From: Haloferax sp046557615
GTDB taxonomy: Archaea > Halobacteriota > Halobacteria > Halobacteriales > Haloferacaceae
DNA: 64,000 nt
Assembly (NCBI RefSeq): GCF_046557615.1
Contig: NZ_JBKIII010000002.1
Coordinates: 434,001-498,000 of the forward strand
Direction: 5' to 3'
The translations under genes and the position numbers were made by a program. The notes beneath the pieces are model-generated. The model was not told where the DNA came from. It did no database searches and saw only the letters and a program-made list of their open reading frames with translations. Of this stretch, positions 1-9,132 are shown in pieces. Within the stretch, counting starts at the first letter, position 1, and each line of letters opens with the position of its first letter.

Positions 1-1
1 T

Positions 2-508
2 GTGAACTCCGAATGGCCGGAAGAGCCAATCGAAATCTTTGGTCCCACTGACGCATCCGGTACGTACGACTACTTCATCGAGGCAATCATCGGCGAGGAA
101 GGTCCAGGCCACCGCCAGGACTACTCCGCAACCGAGCAGGACCGCACCATCATCCAGGGTGTCGAAGGGTCCGAGTTCGCCATCGGCTACATGGGATTCG
201 CGTACTACAGCGAGAACACCGAGGCCGTGCAGGCAGTCTCTATCGAGAACGACGAAGGCAACTACGTCGAACCGTCGCTCGATACTGCACTCTCCGGCGA
301 ATACAACCCCCTCTCGCGCCCGCTCTTTACCTACCCCGCAGAGCAGGCACTCGCGAAGGAACACGTCGCCGAATTTGCCCGCTACTGGATGGAGAACTCC
401 ACCAGCAAGGAAATCGTCGCCGACGAAGTCGGGTACGTCCCACTCGGTGACGAAGAGCAGCAAGAGATGCTCGACAAACTCAATTCGGCCATCGAAGGCG
501 CTAACTAG
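2..508 (+). CDS. pstS: Phosphate ABC transporter substrate-binding protein PstS (C-terminal part, cut by window edge)
   Basis: This is the C-terminal half of a periplasmic-type phosphate-binding protein that delivers phosphate to PstCAB at the cell surface. The visible 168 codons contain the phosphate-contacting segment TDASGTYDYF near codons 16-25 and a typical PstS tail ending in an amphipathic helix. Full-length family members have about 330-360 residues, so the signal peptide/lipobox and the first lobe lie upstream of the window; the GTG at base 2 is not taken as the real start. It is followed 62 bp later by pstC, then pstA, pstB and phoU on the same strand, which fixes the assignment. 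Confidence 0.93.
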   Translation: MNSEWPEEPIEIFGPTDASGTYDYFIEAIIGEEGPGHRQDYSATEQDRTIIQGVEGSEFAIGYMGFAYYSENTEAVQAVSIENDEGNYVEPSLDTALSGEYNPLSRPLFTYPAEQALAKEHVAEFARYWMENSTSKEIVADEVGYVPLGDEEQQEMLDKLNSAIEGAN

Positions 509-535
509 ACGTCTAACGGCTGAATAGAGTAACGA

Positions 536-546
536 AGCGTTTTTTC
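536..546 (+). terminator. T-rich run between pstS and pstC, possible partial terminator
   Basis: A run of six T residues (540-545) lies in the pstS-pstC gap. Archaeal transcription can end at T-runs, so this could lower read-through and leave more binding protein than permease mRNA. It could equally be part of a pstC promoter. Only the T-run is seen; the role is inferred. Confidence 0.3.
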
Positions 547-570
547 ATACCCCACGATTCATACTATCCA

Positions 571-1530
571 ATGAGCACAGATGACCCGGCAAACGACTTC
601 ACGCGGCGAACGGAGAACTCTCCGCGGGAGTTACTGACACGGTCGTTCTTCTTCCTGTGCGCGACGTTATCCGTCGTGACGACCATCAGTATCGTCGTAC
701 TCCTCGTCACCGAAGCGGCGAAGTTCTTCAACTTCTCGGCGCATTTGATGGGGGTCACAGGAGAGACAGCATCATTCATCGACTTCATCACCGGTACGAC
801 GTGGCAAATCAACAGCCACGAGTTCGGTGTGTTGTCGCTCGTCTCGGCGACGTTGATGATTACCATCGGTTCGGCAGTCATCGCACTCCCACTCGGTGTC
901 GCCACCGCGATATACCTGAGTGAGTACGCGAGCGCACAGGCACGGTCGGTTCTCAAGCCCGCCCTCGAAATCCTCGCGGGCGTTCCAACCGTCGTTTACG
1001 GTTTCTTCGCGCTCATCTACATCACGCCCGCCATCGAGACGGTGATTCCCTCGATTGGGACGTTCAACCTGCTCTCGGCGAGCATCGTCGTCGGTATCAT
1101 GATTATCCCCATGGTCGCCTCGATTAGTGAAGACGCGATGTCTGCGGTTCCGGACGAACTCCGTCAAGCAGGCTACGGCATGGGTGCGACCAAGTTCGAC
1201 GTGTCCACCGGGATTGTCGTTCCCGCGGCGCTCTCTGGCATCTTCTCGTCGTTTATCCTCGCGCTCTCGCGCGCAATCGGCGAGACGATGGCTGTCACCG
1301 TCGCCGCAGGGGCACAAGCGAAGTTCCTCAACCCCCTCAACCCGGCGTCGTACCTCGAAGGTGCGCTGCCGATGACCGCCGCGATGGTCCAGCTCCTCAC
1401 CGGTGACATCACCGGCGGTGGACTGGCCTACCGAAGTCTGTTCGCTATCGGTCTCGTGTTGTTCTTCATCACACTCGTCATGAACATCATCAGCGACTAC
1501 GTCGCACAGAAGTACCGGGAGGTCTACTAA
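571..1530 (+). CDS. pstC: Phosphate ABC transporter permease PstC
   Basis: This is an integral-membrane permease subunit forming the phosphate channel with PstA. The 319-residue protein matches the usual PstC length, has six clear hydrophobic segments, and carries the cytoplasmic ABC-coupling EAA-type loop DELRQAGYGMGATKF at about residues 193-207. The block around YLSEYASAQARSVLKPALE is typical of PstC/PstA membrane domains. The ATG at 571 directly follows an AT-rich stretch. Its stop codon (TAA) is immediately followed by the ATG of pstA, indicating one transcript. Confidence 0.95.
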   Translation: MSTDDPANDFTRRTENSPRELLTRSFFFLCATLSVVTTISIVVLLVTEAAKFFNFSAHLMGVTGETASFIDFITGTTWQINSHEFGVLSLVSATLMITIGSAVIALPLGVATAIYLSEYASAQARSVLKPALEILAGVPTVVYGFFALIYITPAIETVIPSIGTFNLLSASIVVGIMIIPMVASISEDAMSAVPDELRQAGYGMGATKFDVSTGIVVPAALSGIFSSFILALSRAIGETMAVTVAAGAQAKFLNPLNPASYLEGALPMTAAMVQLLTGDITGGGLAYRSLFAIGLVLFFITLVMNIISDYVAQKYREVY

Positions 1531-3186
1531 ATGGCGACCGAGAACGAACCACGGACTATCTCTGGGTTCGGACAGGTTAGCCGAACCGCAGGGACGGTTT
1601 TCCGGTACCTGCTCATGGCGGCGACGATGTTCGGCATCGTCACGCTCGCGGTGTTACTCGTCTACGTCGCAAACGACGCGATTCAACCGCTGACGGCCGA
1701 TGCCGGATGGCACCTGACGTTCTTCGCCGTCCTCGTCGTTCCGACAGTCCTCGCGGGCGGTTATCTGTACCAGCGAAACACCGACGCACTCGTCTTTGGC
1801 TCGATGGTACTCGGGATGCTCGTCGTCTCGCTCATGTTTGCCAGTGGGTTGGCACTCGTACTCATCGACATCATCCCGCCGTTGGTGGCCTTCTCGTTCG
1901 CCGTCGCCTTCGTACTCCCCGCGCTCGTCGTGGTCGGACTCACGAAGTACGACCAACAGATTCCGTTCGGCGCGCGTGTCGGACTGACCGGTACGCTGTT
2001 CTATCTCTCTCTGTTCGGCTTCCCCGGGTTTATCGGCTCCACGCTCGGCCTCCCGTCGATTATCCCGAGCGTCGCTGACCTCATTCAGTCCTTGCCGGTC
2101 GTTCCGACCCCGTGGATTATGGTCACGCTCATGCTCGGCAGCGTCTCCGGTGTCGTCATCGGCCAGTACTTCGCCGATATCCGCGACGACAGAACTGGTC
2201 TCGCCGCCGGTCTCGCGACCTTCGCGTTGACTGCTGTGGGCGCACTCATCGGTTCGATGACTGGCTTCGGCTCGGTTGCGATGGCAATCATCGCCTCGGT
2301 GTCGCTGCTCCCGACGGCGGCGTACGCCGGTGGGAATGCACTCACGAACGAAAAAGACCGCGCTGGACTGGTGTTCGTCGCCATCGTTCTCGGCGGCGCG
2401 CTCCTCGGCGCGTTCATCGTCAACACGCTCGGCTTTGCTGGCCCACAGTCCTGGGTCGATTGGCAGTTCCTCACGAGCGCTCACAGTGGGAGTGCAGAGA
2501 ACGCTGGTCTCTACCCCGCTATCGGTGGCTCGATTCTCCTGATGTGTACGGTCGCCGCGATGTCGTTCCCGGTTGGGGTCGGTGCCGCAGTGTACCTCGA
2601 AGAGTACGCACCGAACAACAAGTTCACGCGATTTATCGACGTCAACATCTCGAACCTCGCGGGCGTCCCCTCTGTCGTGTACGGGTTGCTCGGTCTGGGC
2701 GTCTTCGTCAACTACCTCGGCCAGTCAACCGGGACGGTACTCATCGGCGGGGCAACACTCTCGTTGCTCATCCTGCCTATCGTCATCATCTCCTCACGGG
2801 AGGCGATTCGGTCGGTTCCGAACGACCTCCGACAGGCATCCTACGGGATGGGGGCGACTCGGTGGCAGACCGTTCGCAACGTCGTCCTTCCAGAGTCGTT
2901 CCCCGGCATCCTCACCGGGACGATTCTCGCACTCGGTCGCGCAATCGGTGAGACCGCACCGCTCATCATGATTGGTGCGCCGAACGTCCTGTTCAACCTC
3001 CCGACGGAACTCTCGTCGAAGGTGAGCGCGATGCCGCTCCAAGTCTACGCGTGGTCGAGTCTCTTCGCCAGCGAGGACTTCTACACCAAGGCCGTCCCGG
3101 CCGGTGTGGTCGTCCTCCTCGCTGTACTCCTTGCGATGAACTCGGTCGCGATTGTCCTGCGCAACAAGTACGAACGCGAAAGCTAA
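1531..3186 (+). CDS. pstA: Phosphate ABC transporter permease PstA with a large multi-TM insertion
   Basis: This is the second membrane subunit of the phosphate importer. The C-terminal part (about residues 325-551) is a canonical PstA permease: PVGVGAAVYLEEYAPNN, then SNLAGVPSVVYGLLGLG, then the EAA loop NDLRQASYGMGATRW near residue 431, which docks on PstB. At 551 residues it is nearly twice the usual length of about 290. The extra roughly 270 residues lie between the first membrane segment and the permease core and hold several further hydrophobic segments. It starts directly after the pstC stop codon and is followed by pstB after 10 bp. Confidence 0.93.
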   Translation: MATENEPRTISGFGQVSRTAGTVFRYLLMAATMFGIVTLAVLLVYVANDAIQPLTADAGWHLTFFAVLVVPTVLAGGYLYQRNTDALVFGSMVLGMLVVSLMFASGLALVLIDIIPPLVAFSFAVAFVLPALVVVGLTKYDQQIPFGARVGLTGTLFYLSLFGFPGFIGSTLGLPSIIPSVADLIQSLPVVPTPWIMVTLMLGSVSGVVIGQYFADIRDDRTGLAAGLATFALTAVGALIGSMTGFGSVAMAIIASVSLLPTAAYAGGNALTNEKDRAGLVFVAIVLGGALLGAFIVNTLGFAGPQSWVDWQFLTSAHSGSAENAGLYPAIGGSILLMCTVAAMSFPVGVGAAVYLEEYAPNNKFTRFIDVNISNLAGVPSVVYGLLGLGVFVNYLGQSTGTVLIGGATLSLLILPIVIISSREAIRSVPNDLRQASYGMGATRWQTVRNVVLPESFPGILTGTILALGRAIGETAPLIMIGAPNVLFNLPTELSSKVSAMPLQVYAWSSLFASEDFYTKAVPAGVVVLLAVLLAMNSVAIVLRNKYERES

Positions 3187-3196
3187 CAACACGATT

Positions 3197-4078
3197 ATGA
3201 GCCAAAACAACCAACCAGAATCCGAATCGCCGCAAATGACCAATACAGAGGACCCGACGACGGACGACATGCTCATCGAAACGGACATTACCGAGGGCAT
3301 GTCCGAATCGCCCGATTTGACCAACCGAGACACCATCGTTCGTGCCCGCGGCGTCAACGTGTGGTACGGCTCTGACCAAGCCCTGCACGACATCTCGATG
3401 GATATCCCCGAAAACAGCGTCACTGCGATGGTGGGGCCATCCGGGTGTGGGAAATCGACGTTCCTTCGGTGTATCAACCGAATGAACGACCTCATCGACA
3501 GCGCACGTGTGGAAGGTGACCTCTCGATTCGTGGCAAGAACGTCTACGATGACGACGTCGATCCCGTAGCACTCCGTCGTCGCGTCGGAATGGTCTTCCA
3601 GAAGCCCAACCCGTTCCCGAAGAGCATCTACGATAACGTCGCGTACGGCCTGAACATCCAGAACATCGAGGGCGACCACGACGAAATCGTTGAACGCTCG
3701 CTCAAGCGGGCCGCACTCTGGGACGAAGTCAAAGACCGCCTCGACGAATCCGGTCTCGAACTCTCCGGTGGGCAACAACAGCGCCTCTGTATCGCACGCG
3801 CGATTGCGCCCGACCCGGAAGTCATCCTGATGGACGAACCTGCTTCGGCACTCGACCCCGTTGCAACCTCGCAAATCGAGGACCTCGTCGAGGAACTCGC
3901 CGAAGATTACACTGTCATCATCGTCACCCACAACATGCAGCAGGCCGCCCGTATCTCCGATAAGACCGCGGTGTTCCTCACCGGTGGCGAACTCGTCGAG
4001 TTCGACGACACGCAGAAAATCTTCGAGAACCCCGAGAGCCAGCGCGTCGAAGACTACATCACGGGCAAGTTCGGATAA
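3197..4078 (+). CDS. pstB: Phosphate ABC transporter ATP-binding protein PstB
   Basis: This is the cytoplasmic ATPase that powers PstCA. Motifs seen: Walker A GPSGCGKST near residue 80, Q-loop region VFQKPNPFPKS typical of PstB, signature LSGGQQQRL near 189, Walker B VILMDEPAS near 208 and the switch His in VTHNM. The ATG at 3197 was chosen because the longer reading frame would overlap the end of pstA and add residues foreign to the family. Even so, there is an acidic extension of about 45 residues before the ABC core, as is common in haloarchaea. It ends the pst block; phoU follows with its own promoter. Confidence 0.95.
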   Translation: MSQNNQPESESPQMTNTEDPTTDDMLIETDITEGMSESPDLTNRDTIVRARGVNVWYGSDQALHDISMDIPENSVTAMVGPSGCGKSTFLRCINRMNDLIDSARVEGDLSIRGKNVYDDDVDPVALRRRVGMVFQKPNPFPKSIYDNVAYGLNIQNIEGDHDEIVERSLKRAALWDEVKDRLDESGLELSGGQQQRLCIARAIAPDPEVILMDEPASALDPVATSQIEDLVEELAEDYTVIIVTHNMQQAARISDKTAVFLTGGELVEFDDTQKIFENPESQRVEDYITGKFG

Positions 4079-4107
4079 CACGCGGTCCGGCTCACTTTTC
4101 GTGTTTT

Positions 4108-4127
4108 GTAGCCACTGAGATGGCTAC
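4108..4127 (+). terminator. Hairpin downstream of pstB
   Basis: A perfect 7-bp stem (4108-4114 with 4121-4127, loop of 6 nt) sits 30 bp after the pstB stop and directly after a TTTT run. It may mark the 3' end of the pst transcript. No strong T-tract follows the stem, so this is only a tentative assignment. Confidence 0.3.
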
Positions 4128-4185
4128 TGAATCGATCCCTCTTGTAAGTAAATAGTGCTACATAGCAATAGGGAGACGAGGGCAA

Positions 4186-4195
4186 CCTTTTAACC
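4186..4195 (+). promoter_or_regulatory. TATA-like box of phoU
   Basis: The sequence CCTTTTAACC is centred about 27 nt before the phoU ATG (4218). This is the distance expected for an archaeal leaderless mRNA whose 5' end is at or next to the start codon. It implies that phoU can be transcribed separately from pstSCAB. Confidence 0.5.
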
Positions 4196-4217
4196 GAATA
4201 AGCGCGCAATACGAGAC

Positions 4218-4898
4218 ATGTCCCGACAAAGCTACCAAAAGAGCCTCCAAGAACTGCGGGAGGACGTCCTGTACCTCAGCGAACTCGTCGCAGAGCGTGT
4301 CCGTGGGGCGCTTGCAGCACTCGAAGACAAAGACGTGCAGAAGGCACAGGAAATCATCGAGGGAGACCACGAAATCAATCGCATCTACCTCGACCTCGAA
4401 AAAGACTGTATCGACCTCATCGCACTCCAACAGCCTGTCGCGAGCGACCTGCGATTCATCGCATCGTCGTTCAAAATCATCACCGACCTCGAACGAATCG
4501 GTGACCTCGCGACCAACCTCGCACAGTACGCCATCGACGCCGAGGGTGACCTCTACACTGAGGTCGATATCCAGCGTATCGGTGACGCTGCACTCGATAT
4601 GGTCGACCAGGCGATGGACGCCTACGACACCAAAGATTCGGACCTGTGTTTCTCGGTCGCCGAACACGACGACGAGCTCGACGACATGTGCGATACCGCA
4701 TCCGAAACCATCGTTCGTGACATCATGACGAGCGACGACTTCGAAGGCGATGGCGACATCGACGTCGAAGAGTTCCTCGTGGACGTGCGTCGCCTGCTCC
4801 TGACGGTTCGTGACCTCGAACGCGTCGGCGACCACGCGGTCAACATCGCCGCTCGCACGCTCTACATGCTCGACAACGACGACTCGTTGTTGTTCTAA
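4218..4898 (+). CDS. phoU: Phosphate-uptake regulator PhoU
   Basis: PhoU is a helical protein that restrains Pst-mediated phosphate uptake and signalling. The 226-residue protein has the two tandem three-helix PhoU repeats (about residues 10-110 and 115-215), each with the E/DxxxD metal-binding pattern, seen as VASDLRFIASSFKIITDLERIGDLATNLAQ in the first half (positions about 74-103) and LTVRDLERVGDHAVNIAART in the second. Length is normal for the family. It lies 139 bp after pstB with its own TATA-like box. Haloarchaea lack a classical PhoR/PhoB pair here, so regulation probably acts directly on the transporter; that is inference. Confidence 0.94.
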   Translation: MSRQSYQKSLQELREDVLYLSELVAERVRGALAALEDKDVQKAQEIIEGDHEINRIYLDLEKDCIDLIALQQPVASDLRFIASSFKIITDLERIGDLATNLAQYAIDAEGDLYTEVDIQRIGDAALDMVDQAMDAYDTKDSDLCFSVAEHDDELDDMCDTASETIVRDIMTSDDFEGDGDIDVEEFLVDVRRLLLTVRDLERVGDHAVNIAARTLYMLDNDDSLLF

Positions 4899-4957
4899 GG
4901 TTCCAGCGTTCTAATTTTAACTCACTCCTCTTTCGGCTCTACTCCCGCGAGCGACCG

Positions 4958-5131
4958 CTATCGGTGGACTTCGCGGAACACGGTCAGAGACCCGAGTCCA
5001 GCGAGGAGGATGCCAGTTCCGATAAGCGTCCAGAGTGTCACGACTCGCCCTAGCACCACGAGAAAAATCGCCAGCAGTGTCAGTTGTGTACCTAGAAATA
5101 GCGCCTTGATGTTCGGCTCGTCCTGACCCAT
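4958..5131 (-). CDS. Small two-helix membrane protein
   Basis: This 57-residue hypothetical protein has two hydrophobic segments (about residues 10-30 and 35-50) separated by a short turn, and an N-terminus MGQDEPNIKA. A longer start exists 14 codons upstream, but the start at 5131 gives the cleaner membrane-protein topology. It is convergent with phoU and lies downstream of the Cdc48 gene's 3' end on the opposite side. I do not recognise a family; no function is proposed. Confidence 0.6.
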   Translation of the reverse strand: MGQDEPNIKALFLGTQLTLLAIFLVVLGRVVTLWTLIGTGILLAGLGSLTVFREVHR

Positions 5132-5232
5132 AGTGTCAAGGATATTTGAACACGCAAAGCACTGTTGGCTCACTAGATTGCCACAGTCGAGAACGACCGC
5201 ACGCGACGAGTCGAAGAAAAATCGAAGGCGGC

Positions 5233-7458
5233 TTACTGGAAGCCGATACGGCCGTCGCGGGTGTCGGTGAAGCCTTCGCGGGCACCGCCTTTGAACTGGT
5301 CTTGAATCTGTTCGTAGTAGCTCATCAGGTCCTCGGTGATAGTCGGTCGGACCGATTCCATCGCCTTGCGGAAGTGGCGCATCTCGATTTCCTCGGCGCT
5401 GTCGTTCTCACGGAGGGCTTCGATTGCGGCCTCACGGCAGATGGATTCGAGGTCCGAACCGACATAGCCATCCGTAATCTCTGCAATTTCGCGGAGGCTC
5501 ACGTCAGGGGCCAGCGGGCTTTGCTGGGTGTGGATGTCGAGAATCTGCTCGCGGCCTTCCTCAGAGGGTTGGCCGATGAGCACCAGTCGGTCGAACCGAC
5601 CCGAGCGGATGAGCGCGGGGTCGATCATGTCCGGGCGGTTCGTCGCCGCGATGACCATGACGTTCCCGGCATCTTCCAATCCATCCAACTCGGTCAGGAG
5701 TTGGTTGACGACGCGCTCGGAGACGTTGTTGCCCATGTCGTTGCCACGGGCGGGCGCGAGGGCGTCCAACTCATCGAAGAAGATGATGGTCGGCGAGACC
5801 TGCCGCGCCTTGCGGAACGTCTGGCGAATCGCCTTCTCGGACTCACCGACCCACTTCGAGAGCAGTTGCGGGCCGCGAACCGAGATGAAGTTGGCGTTCG
5901 TCTCGTTGGCGACCGCTTTCGCAATCAGCGTCTTGCCCGTTCCGGGCGGCCCGTACAGAAGCACGCCTTTCGGTGGTTCGATACCCATCCGAGCGAACTT
6001 ATCTGGCGACGTCAGCGGCCATTCGACGCTCTCTTTGACCTTCTGTTTCGGTTCTTCGAGTCCACCGACGTCGTCCCACGTGACCTTCGGAATCTCGACG
6101 AGTACCTCGCGCATCGCACTCGGTTCGACTTCGCCGAGTGCGCCGTTGAAGTCCTCGCGTTTGACCACCATCCGGTCGATGAGGCTCGGTGGAATGTCCT
6201 CACGGTCGAGGTCGATTTCGGGCAAGTACCGGCGCAGTGCCTTCATCGCGGCCTCTTTGGTCAGTGCTTCGATGTCGGCACCGACGAAGCCGTGGGTGTC
6301 GTCGGCGAGGACGTCGAGGTCAACGTCGTCCGACAGCGGCATGCCGCGGGTGTGGATTTGGAGGACCTCTTTGCGGCCTTCTTCGTCCGGCACGCCGATT
6401 TCGATTTCACGGTCGAATCGGCCGGGACGACGGAGTGCCGGGTCAACCGAATCGACGCGGTTCGTCGCCGCGATGACGATAACTTGGCCACGGGCTTCGA
6501 GGCCGTCCATCATCGTCAGCAACTGGGCGACGACGCGGCGTTCGACTTCGCCGGTTACGTCTTCGCGCTTGGGCGCGATGGAGTCGAGTTCGTCGATGAA
6601 GATGATACTCGGGGACTCCTCTTTCGCGTCCTCGAAGATTTCGCGGAGTTGCTGTTCAGATTCACCGTAATATTTAGAGATAATCTCCGGGCCAGCGATA
6701 GAGAAGAAACTGGCCGAGGTTTCGTTGGCGACGGCGCGCGCGAGCAGGGTCTTCCCCGTACCCGGCGGCCCGTGGAGAAGCACCCCTTGCGGCGGCTCGA
6801 TGCCGAGTTTCTTGAATATCTGCGGGTGCTTCATCGGCAGTTCGACCATCTCGCGGACGCGCTGAATCTCGTTGGTCAGCCCACCGATGTCCTCGTAGGT
6901 GATTCCGCTGCCGGTCTTTTCGAACCCTGAAATCGGCTCTTCGCGCAGTTCGACGTCGGTATCCTCGGTGACGAGGACGACGCCTTCGGGCTTGGATTCG
7001 ACTGCAATGAGCGGAATCGCCTGCCCGGGCGACCGCATGAATGGGTGGTTCGTACTGGACATCACCGGGACGATGTCGCGTTCGACCACGGGGCGCTTCA
7101 GAATCTGCCGTTTGACCATGCCTGCGGCGTCGGAGCCGAACTGGACGCTCGCCTCTTCGGGCGGGGCCAGTACGAGTCGGTCGGCCTTCTTAGCCTCGGC
7201 TTTTCGGATGGTCACGCGTTCGCCGATACCGACGTCGGCGTTCTGTCGCGTGAACCCGTCGATGCGGACCGTATCCGTATTCCAGTCTTGCCGGTCTGCC
7301 CGCCACACTTTGGCGGCGGTCTTCTTCCCTCCTTCAATCTCGATGATGTCTCCCGGCGAGAGCTTGAGATGGAGTAGGGTGTCCGGGTCAAGACGGGCGA
7401 TACCGCGACCCGAGTCGTTCGGGTACGCTTTCGCCACTTCGAGTTGGACTTCGTTCAT
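5233..7458 (-). CDS. cdc48: AAA+ ATPase, Cdc48/p97/VAT family unfoldase
   Basis: This is a hexameric ATP-driven unfoldase that extracts and unfolds proteins, usually ahead of the proteasome. The 741-residue protein has the N-domain (double-psi barrel, about 1-190) followed by two AAA modules, each with Walker A GPPGTGKT (about residues 230 and 502) and Walker B IIFIDELD / IIFFDELD, and second-region-of-homology arginines (RRPGRFDREIE, IRSGRFDRLV). The start at MNEVQLEVAKAYPND was chosen because it matches the Cdc48 N-domain; a longer frame adds 28 unrelated residues. The C-terminal tail ends GRIGFQ. It appears monocistronic, and its 5' end faces the divergent larC gene. Confidence 0.95.
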   Translation of the reverse strand: MNEVQLEVAKAYPNDSGRGIARLDPDTLLHLKLSPGDIIEIEGGKKTAAKVWRADRQDWNTDTVRIDGFTRQNADVGIGERVTIRKAEAKKADRLVLAPPEEASVQFGSDAAGMVKRQILKRPVVERDIVPVMSSTNHPFMRSPGQAIPLIAVESKPEGVVLVTEDTDVELREEPISGFEKTGSGITYEDIGGLTNEIQRVREMVELPMKHPQIFKKLGIEPPQGVLLHGPPGTGKTLLARAVANETSASFFSIAGPEIISKYYGESEQQLREIFEDAKEESPSIIFIDELDSIAPKREDVTGEVERRVVAQLLTMMDGLEARGQVIVIAATNRVDSVDPALRRPGRFDREIEIGVPDEEGRKEVLQIHTRGMPLSDDVDLDVLADDTHGFVGADIEALTKEAAMKALRRYLPEIDLDREDIPPSLIDRMVVKREDFNGALGEVEPSAMREVLVEIPKVTWDDVGGLEEPKQKVKESVEWPLTSPDKFARMGIEPPKGVLLYGPPGTGKTLIAKAVANETNANFISVRGPQLLSKWVGESEKAIRQTFRKARQVSPTIIFFDELDALAPARGNDMGNNVSERVVNQLLTELDGLEDAGNVMVIAATNRPDMIDPALIRSGRFDRLVLIGQPSEEGREQILDIHTQQSPLAPDVSLREIAEITDGYVGSDLESICREAAIEALRENDSAEEIEMRHFRKAMESVRPTITEDLMSYYEQIQDQFKGGAREGFTDTRDGRIGFQ

Positions 7459-7626
7459 GATTTGCTCGCGGGGATGCTGATATCTCGGAGAGGCCACCGG
7501 ATAAGTTCTTCCCCGAACCGCATTCGGGGCAACTGACCGCACCTAGTCACAGCGTAGCACACTCTAGGTTGGACAAGTATTAATCCCTAGCGACTGCGGC
7601 ACTCGATGAACACCACGATGCCGGGC

Positions 7627-7635
7627 GTTTTTACC
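7627..7635 (+). promoter_or_regulatory. TATA-like box of larC
   Basis: GTTTTTACC is centred about 27 nt upstream of the larC ATG (7658), the spacing of an archaeal leaderless promoter. The intervening bases are A-rich and hold no clear Shine-Dalgarno sequence. Confidence 0.4.
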
Positions 7636-7657
7636 CCTCGAAAACGACAAAACGAAT

Positions 7658-9115
7658 ATGAGATTCCTTGCGTTCGATGGCCGGATGGGTGCGAGTGGGG
7701 ACATGCTCCTCGGCGCACTCGTCGCGGCAGGGGCCGACCCCGACGTTCTTTCGCCCGTCGAAGACGCCCTCGGTGTGACCTACCGCATCCACGACGTCGA
7801 GAAGAACGGCATCGTGGCGACGAAAGTCGATGTCTTCCTCTCCGAAACTGACGGTGGCGACCCACGAGGTGAAGGCCACGATAGCGACTTCGACGAGGAG
7901 AACAGCGACACTGAGACTGATGTCTCAGCGGACGCCGACGAGTCGGACAGTGACGACCCAGACGAGGACCGTCGGCGGAGTCGCGTGCGAGGCCACTTCC
8001 ACGCCCACTCGCACGACGAGCATCATCACGACCAGGGCGACGAACACACCCACGGCCACGGCGACGGCCACCATCACCACCACCACGACCACTCGCACCA
8101 ACACACCCACGCAGAAGGCCACGGTCCCCACCGAACCTACCCAGAGGTCGTCGAACTCGTGGAGTCGATGGACCTTCCCCAACCCATCGTCGAAGACGCA
8201 ACTGCAATCTTCCGTATCCTCGGTGAGGCCGAATCGGAGGTCCACGGGACTGACCTCGAAGAGACGCACTTCCACGAAGTCGGTGCCGACGACGCCATCG
8301 CCGACGTTGTGGGTGCGTGTCTCCTCCTCTCCGACCTCGACGTCGAGCGCGTCGTGACCGCTCCCGTCTCGGTCGGCGGCGGCGACGCCTCGATGAGTCA
8401 CGGAACCTATCCCGTTCCCGCACCCGCCGTCCTCAACGTGGTCGAACAGGCCGACTGGTCGATTCGCGGCGGCCCGGTCGAAGCCGAACTGCTCACACCA
8501 ACCGGCGCGGCCATCCTCGCTCACATCGCCGAAGGCGTCGAAACGCTCCCATCGATGAACGTCTCGGCATCGGGGTACGGTGCGGGTGGGTGGGACTTTC
8601 CGGACCATCCGAACGTCCTCCGTGCGCTCGTCGGCGACGGGGGTTCGCGTCTCGTCCGCGACGAAATCACCGTCCTCGAAACGAACCTCGACGACGCCAC
8701 GCCCGAAATCCTCGGCAGTCTCCAATCGACGCTCAAAGACGCCGGTGCGCGCGACGTGACCATCCTGCCGACGACGATGAAGAAAGCCCGACCCGGCCAC
8801 CTCGTGAAGGTCATCGTCCGCCCCGAAGACGTCGAGCGCGTCGCCTACCGTCTCGCCGTCGAGACCGGGACGTTGGGAATCCGCGAACACGGCGCGGGCC
8901 ACCGCTGGACCGCCCACCGCGAGTTCGAGACGGCCACACTGGAAATCGACGGCAAGAGCTACGACGTAACCGTGAAAGTCGCCAGCGACGCCGACGGTAC
9001 TATCTACGACCGGAGCGCCGAGTTCGACGACGCGCTCGCAGTCGCCCAAGAGACCGGCCTCGCGGTTCGGGAAGTGATGAGAAGAGCAGTGGATGCAGTC
9101 GTGACTGACCAGTAA
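7658..9115 (+). CDS. larC: LarC-like nickel insertion protein with His-rich linker
   Basis: LarC is the CTP-dependent nickel chelatase that completes the nickel-pincer cofactor (NPN) used by lactate racemase and related enzymes. The 485-residue protein shows the LarC N-terminus RFLAFDGRMGASGDMLLGAL, ETHFHEVGADDAIADVVGA near residue 205, GGGDASMSHGTYPVPAPAV, LTPTGAAIL, and the C-terminal domain with ETNLDDATPE and MKKARPGH. Unlike bacterial larC, it is a single uninterrupted frame. Between about residues 62 and 160 there is an acidic stretch followed by a segment with dozens of His, a likely Ni2+ store. No larB or larE lies nearby. It is divergent from cdc48. Confidence 0.88.
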   Translation: MRFLAFDGRMGASGDMLLGALVAAGADPDVLSPVEDALGVTYRIHDVEKNGIVATKVDVFLSETDGGDPRGEGHDSDFDEENSDTETDVSADADESDSDDPDEDRRRSRVRGHFHAHSHDEHHHDQGDEHTHGHGDGHHHHHHDHSHQHTHAEGHGPHRTYPEVVELVESMDLPQPIVEDATAIFRILGEAESEVHGTDLEETHFHEVGADDAIADVVGACLLLSDLDVERVVTAPVSVGGGDASMSHGTYPVPAPAVLNVVEQADWSIRGGPVEAELLTPTGAAILAHIAEGVETLPSMNVSASGYGAGGWDFPDHPNVLRALVGDGGSRLVRDEITVLETNLDDATPEILGSLQSTLKDAGARDVTILPTTMKKARPGHLVKVIVRPEDVERVAYRLAVETGTLGIREHGAGHRWTAHREFETATLEIDGKSYDVTVKVASDADGTIYDRSAEFDDALAVAQETGLAVREVMRRAVDAVVTDQ

Positions 9116-9132
9116 GAGACCACTACCCCTAC

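Noticed and set aside
5146..6930. Long plus-strand open frame opposite the Cdc48 gene
   Set aside because: Mirror frame of a GC-rich gene; protein has no domain and the minus strand encodes a complete AAA+ ATPase.
7658..9115. Programmed frameshift in larC
   Set aside because: Bacterial larC genes often need a frameshift, but here a single open frame covers both halves.
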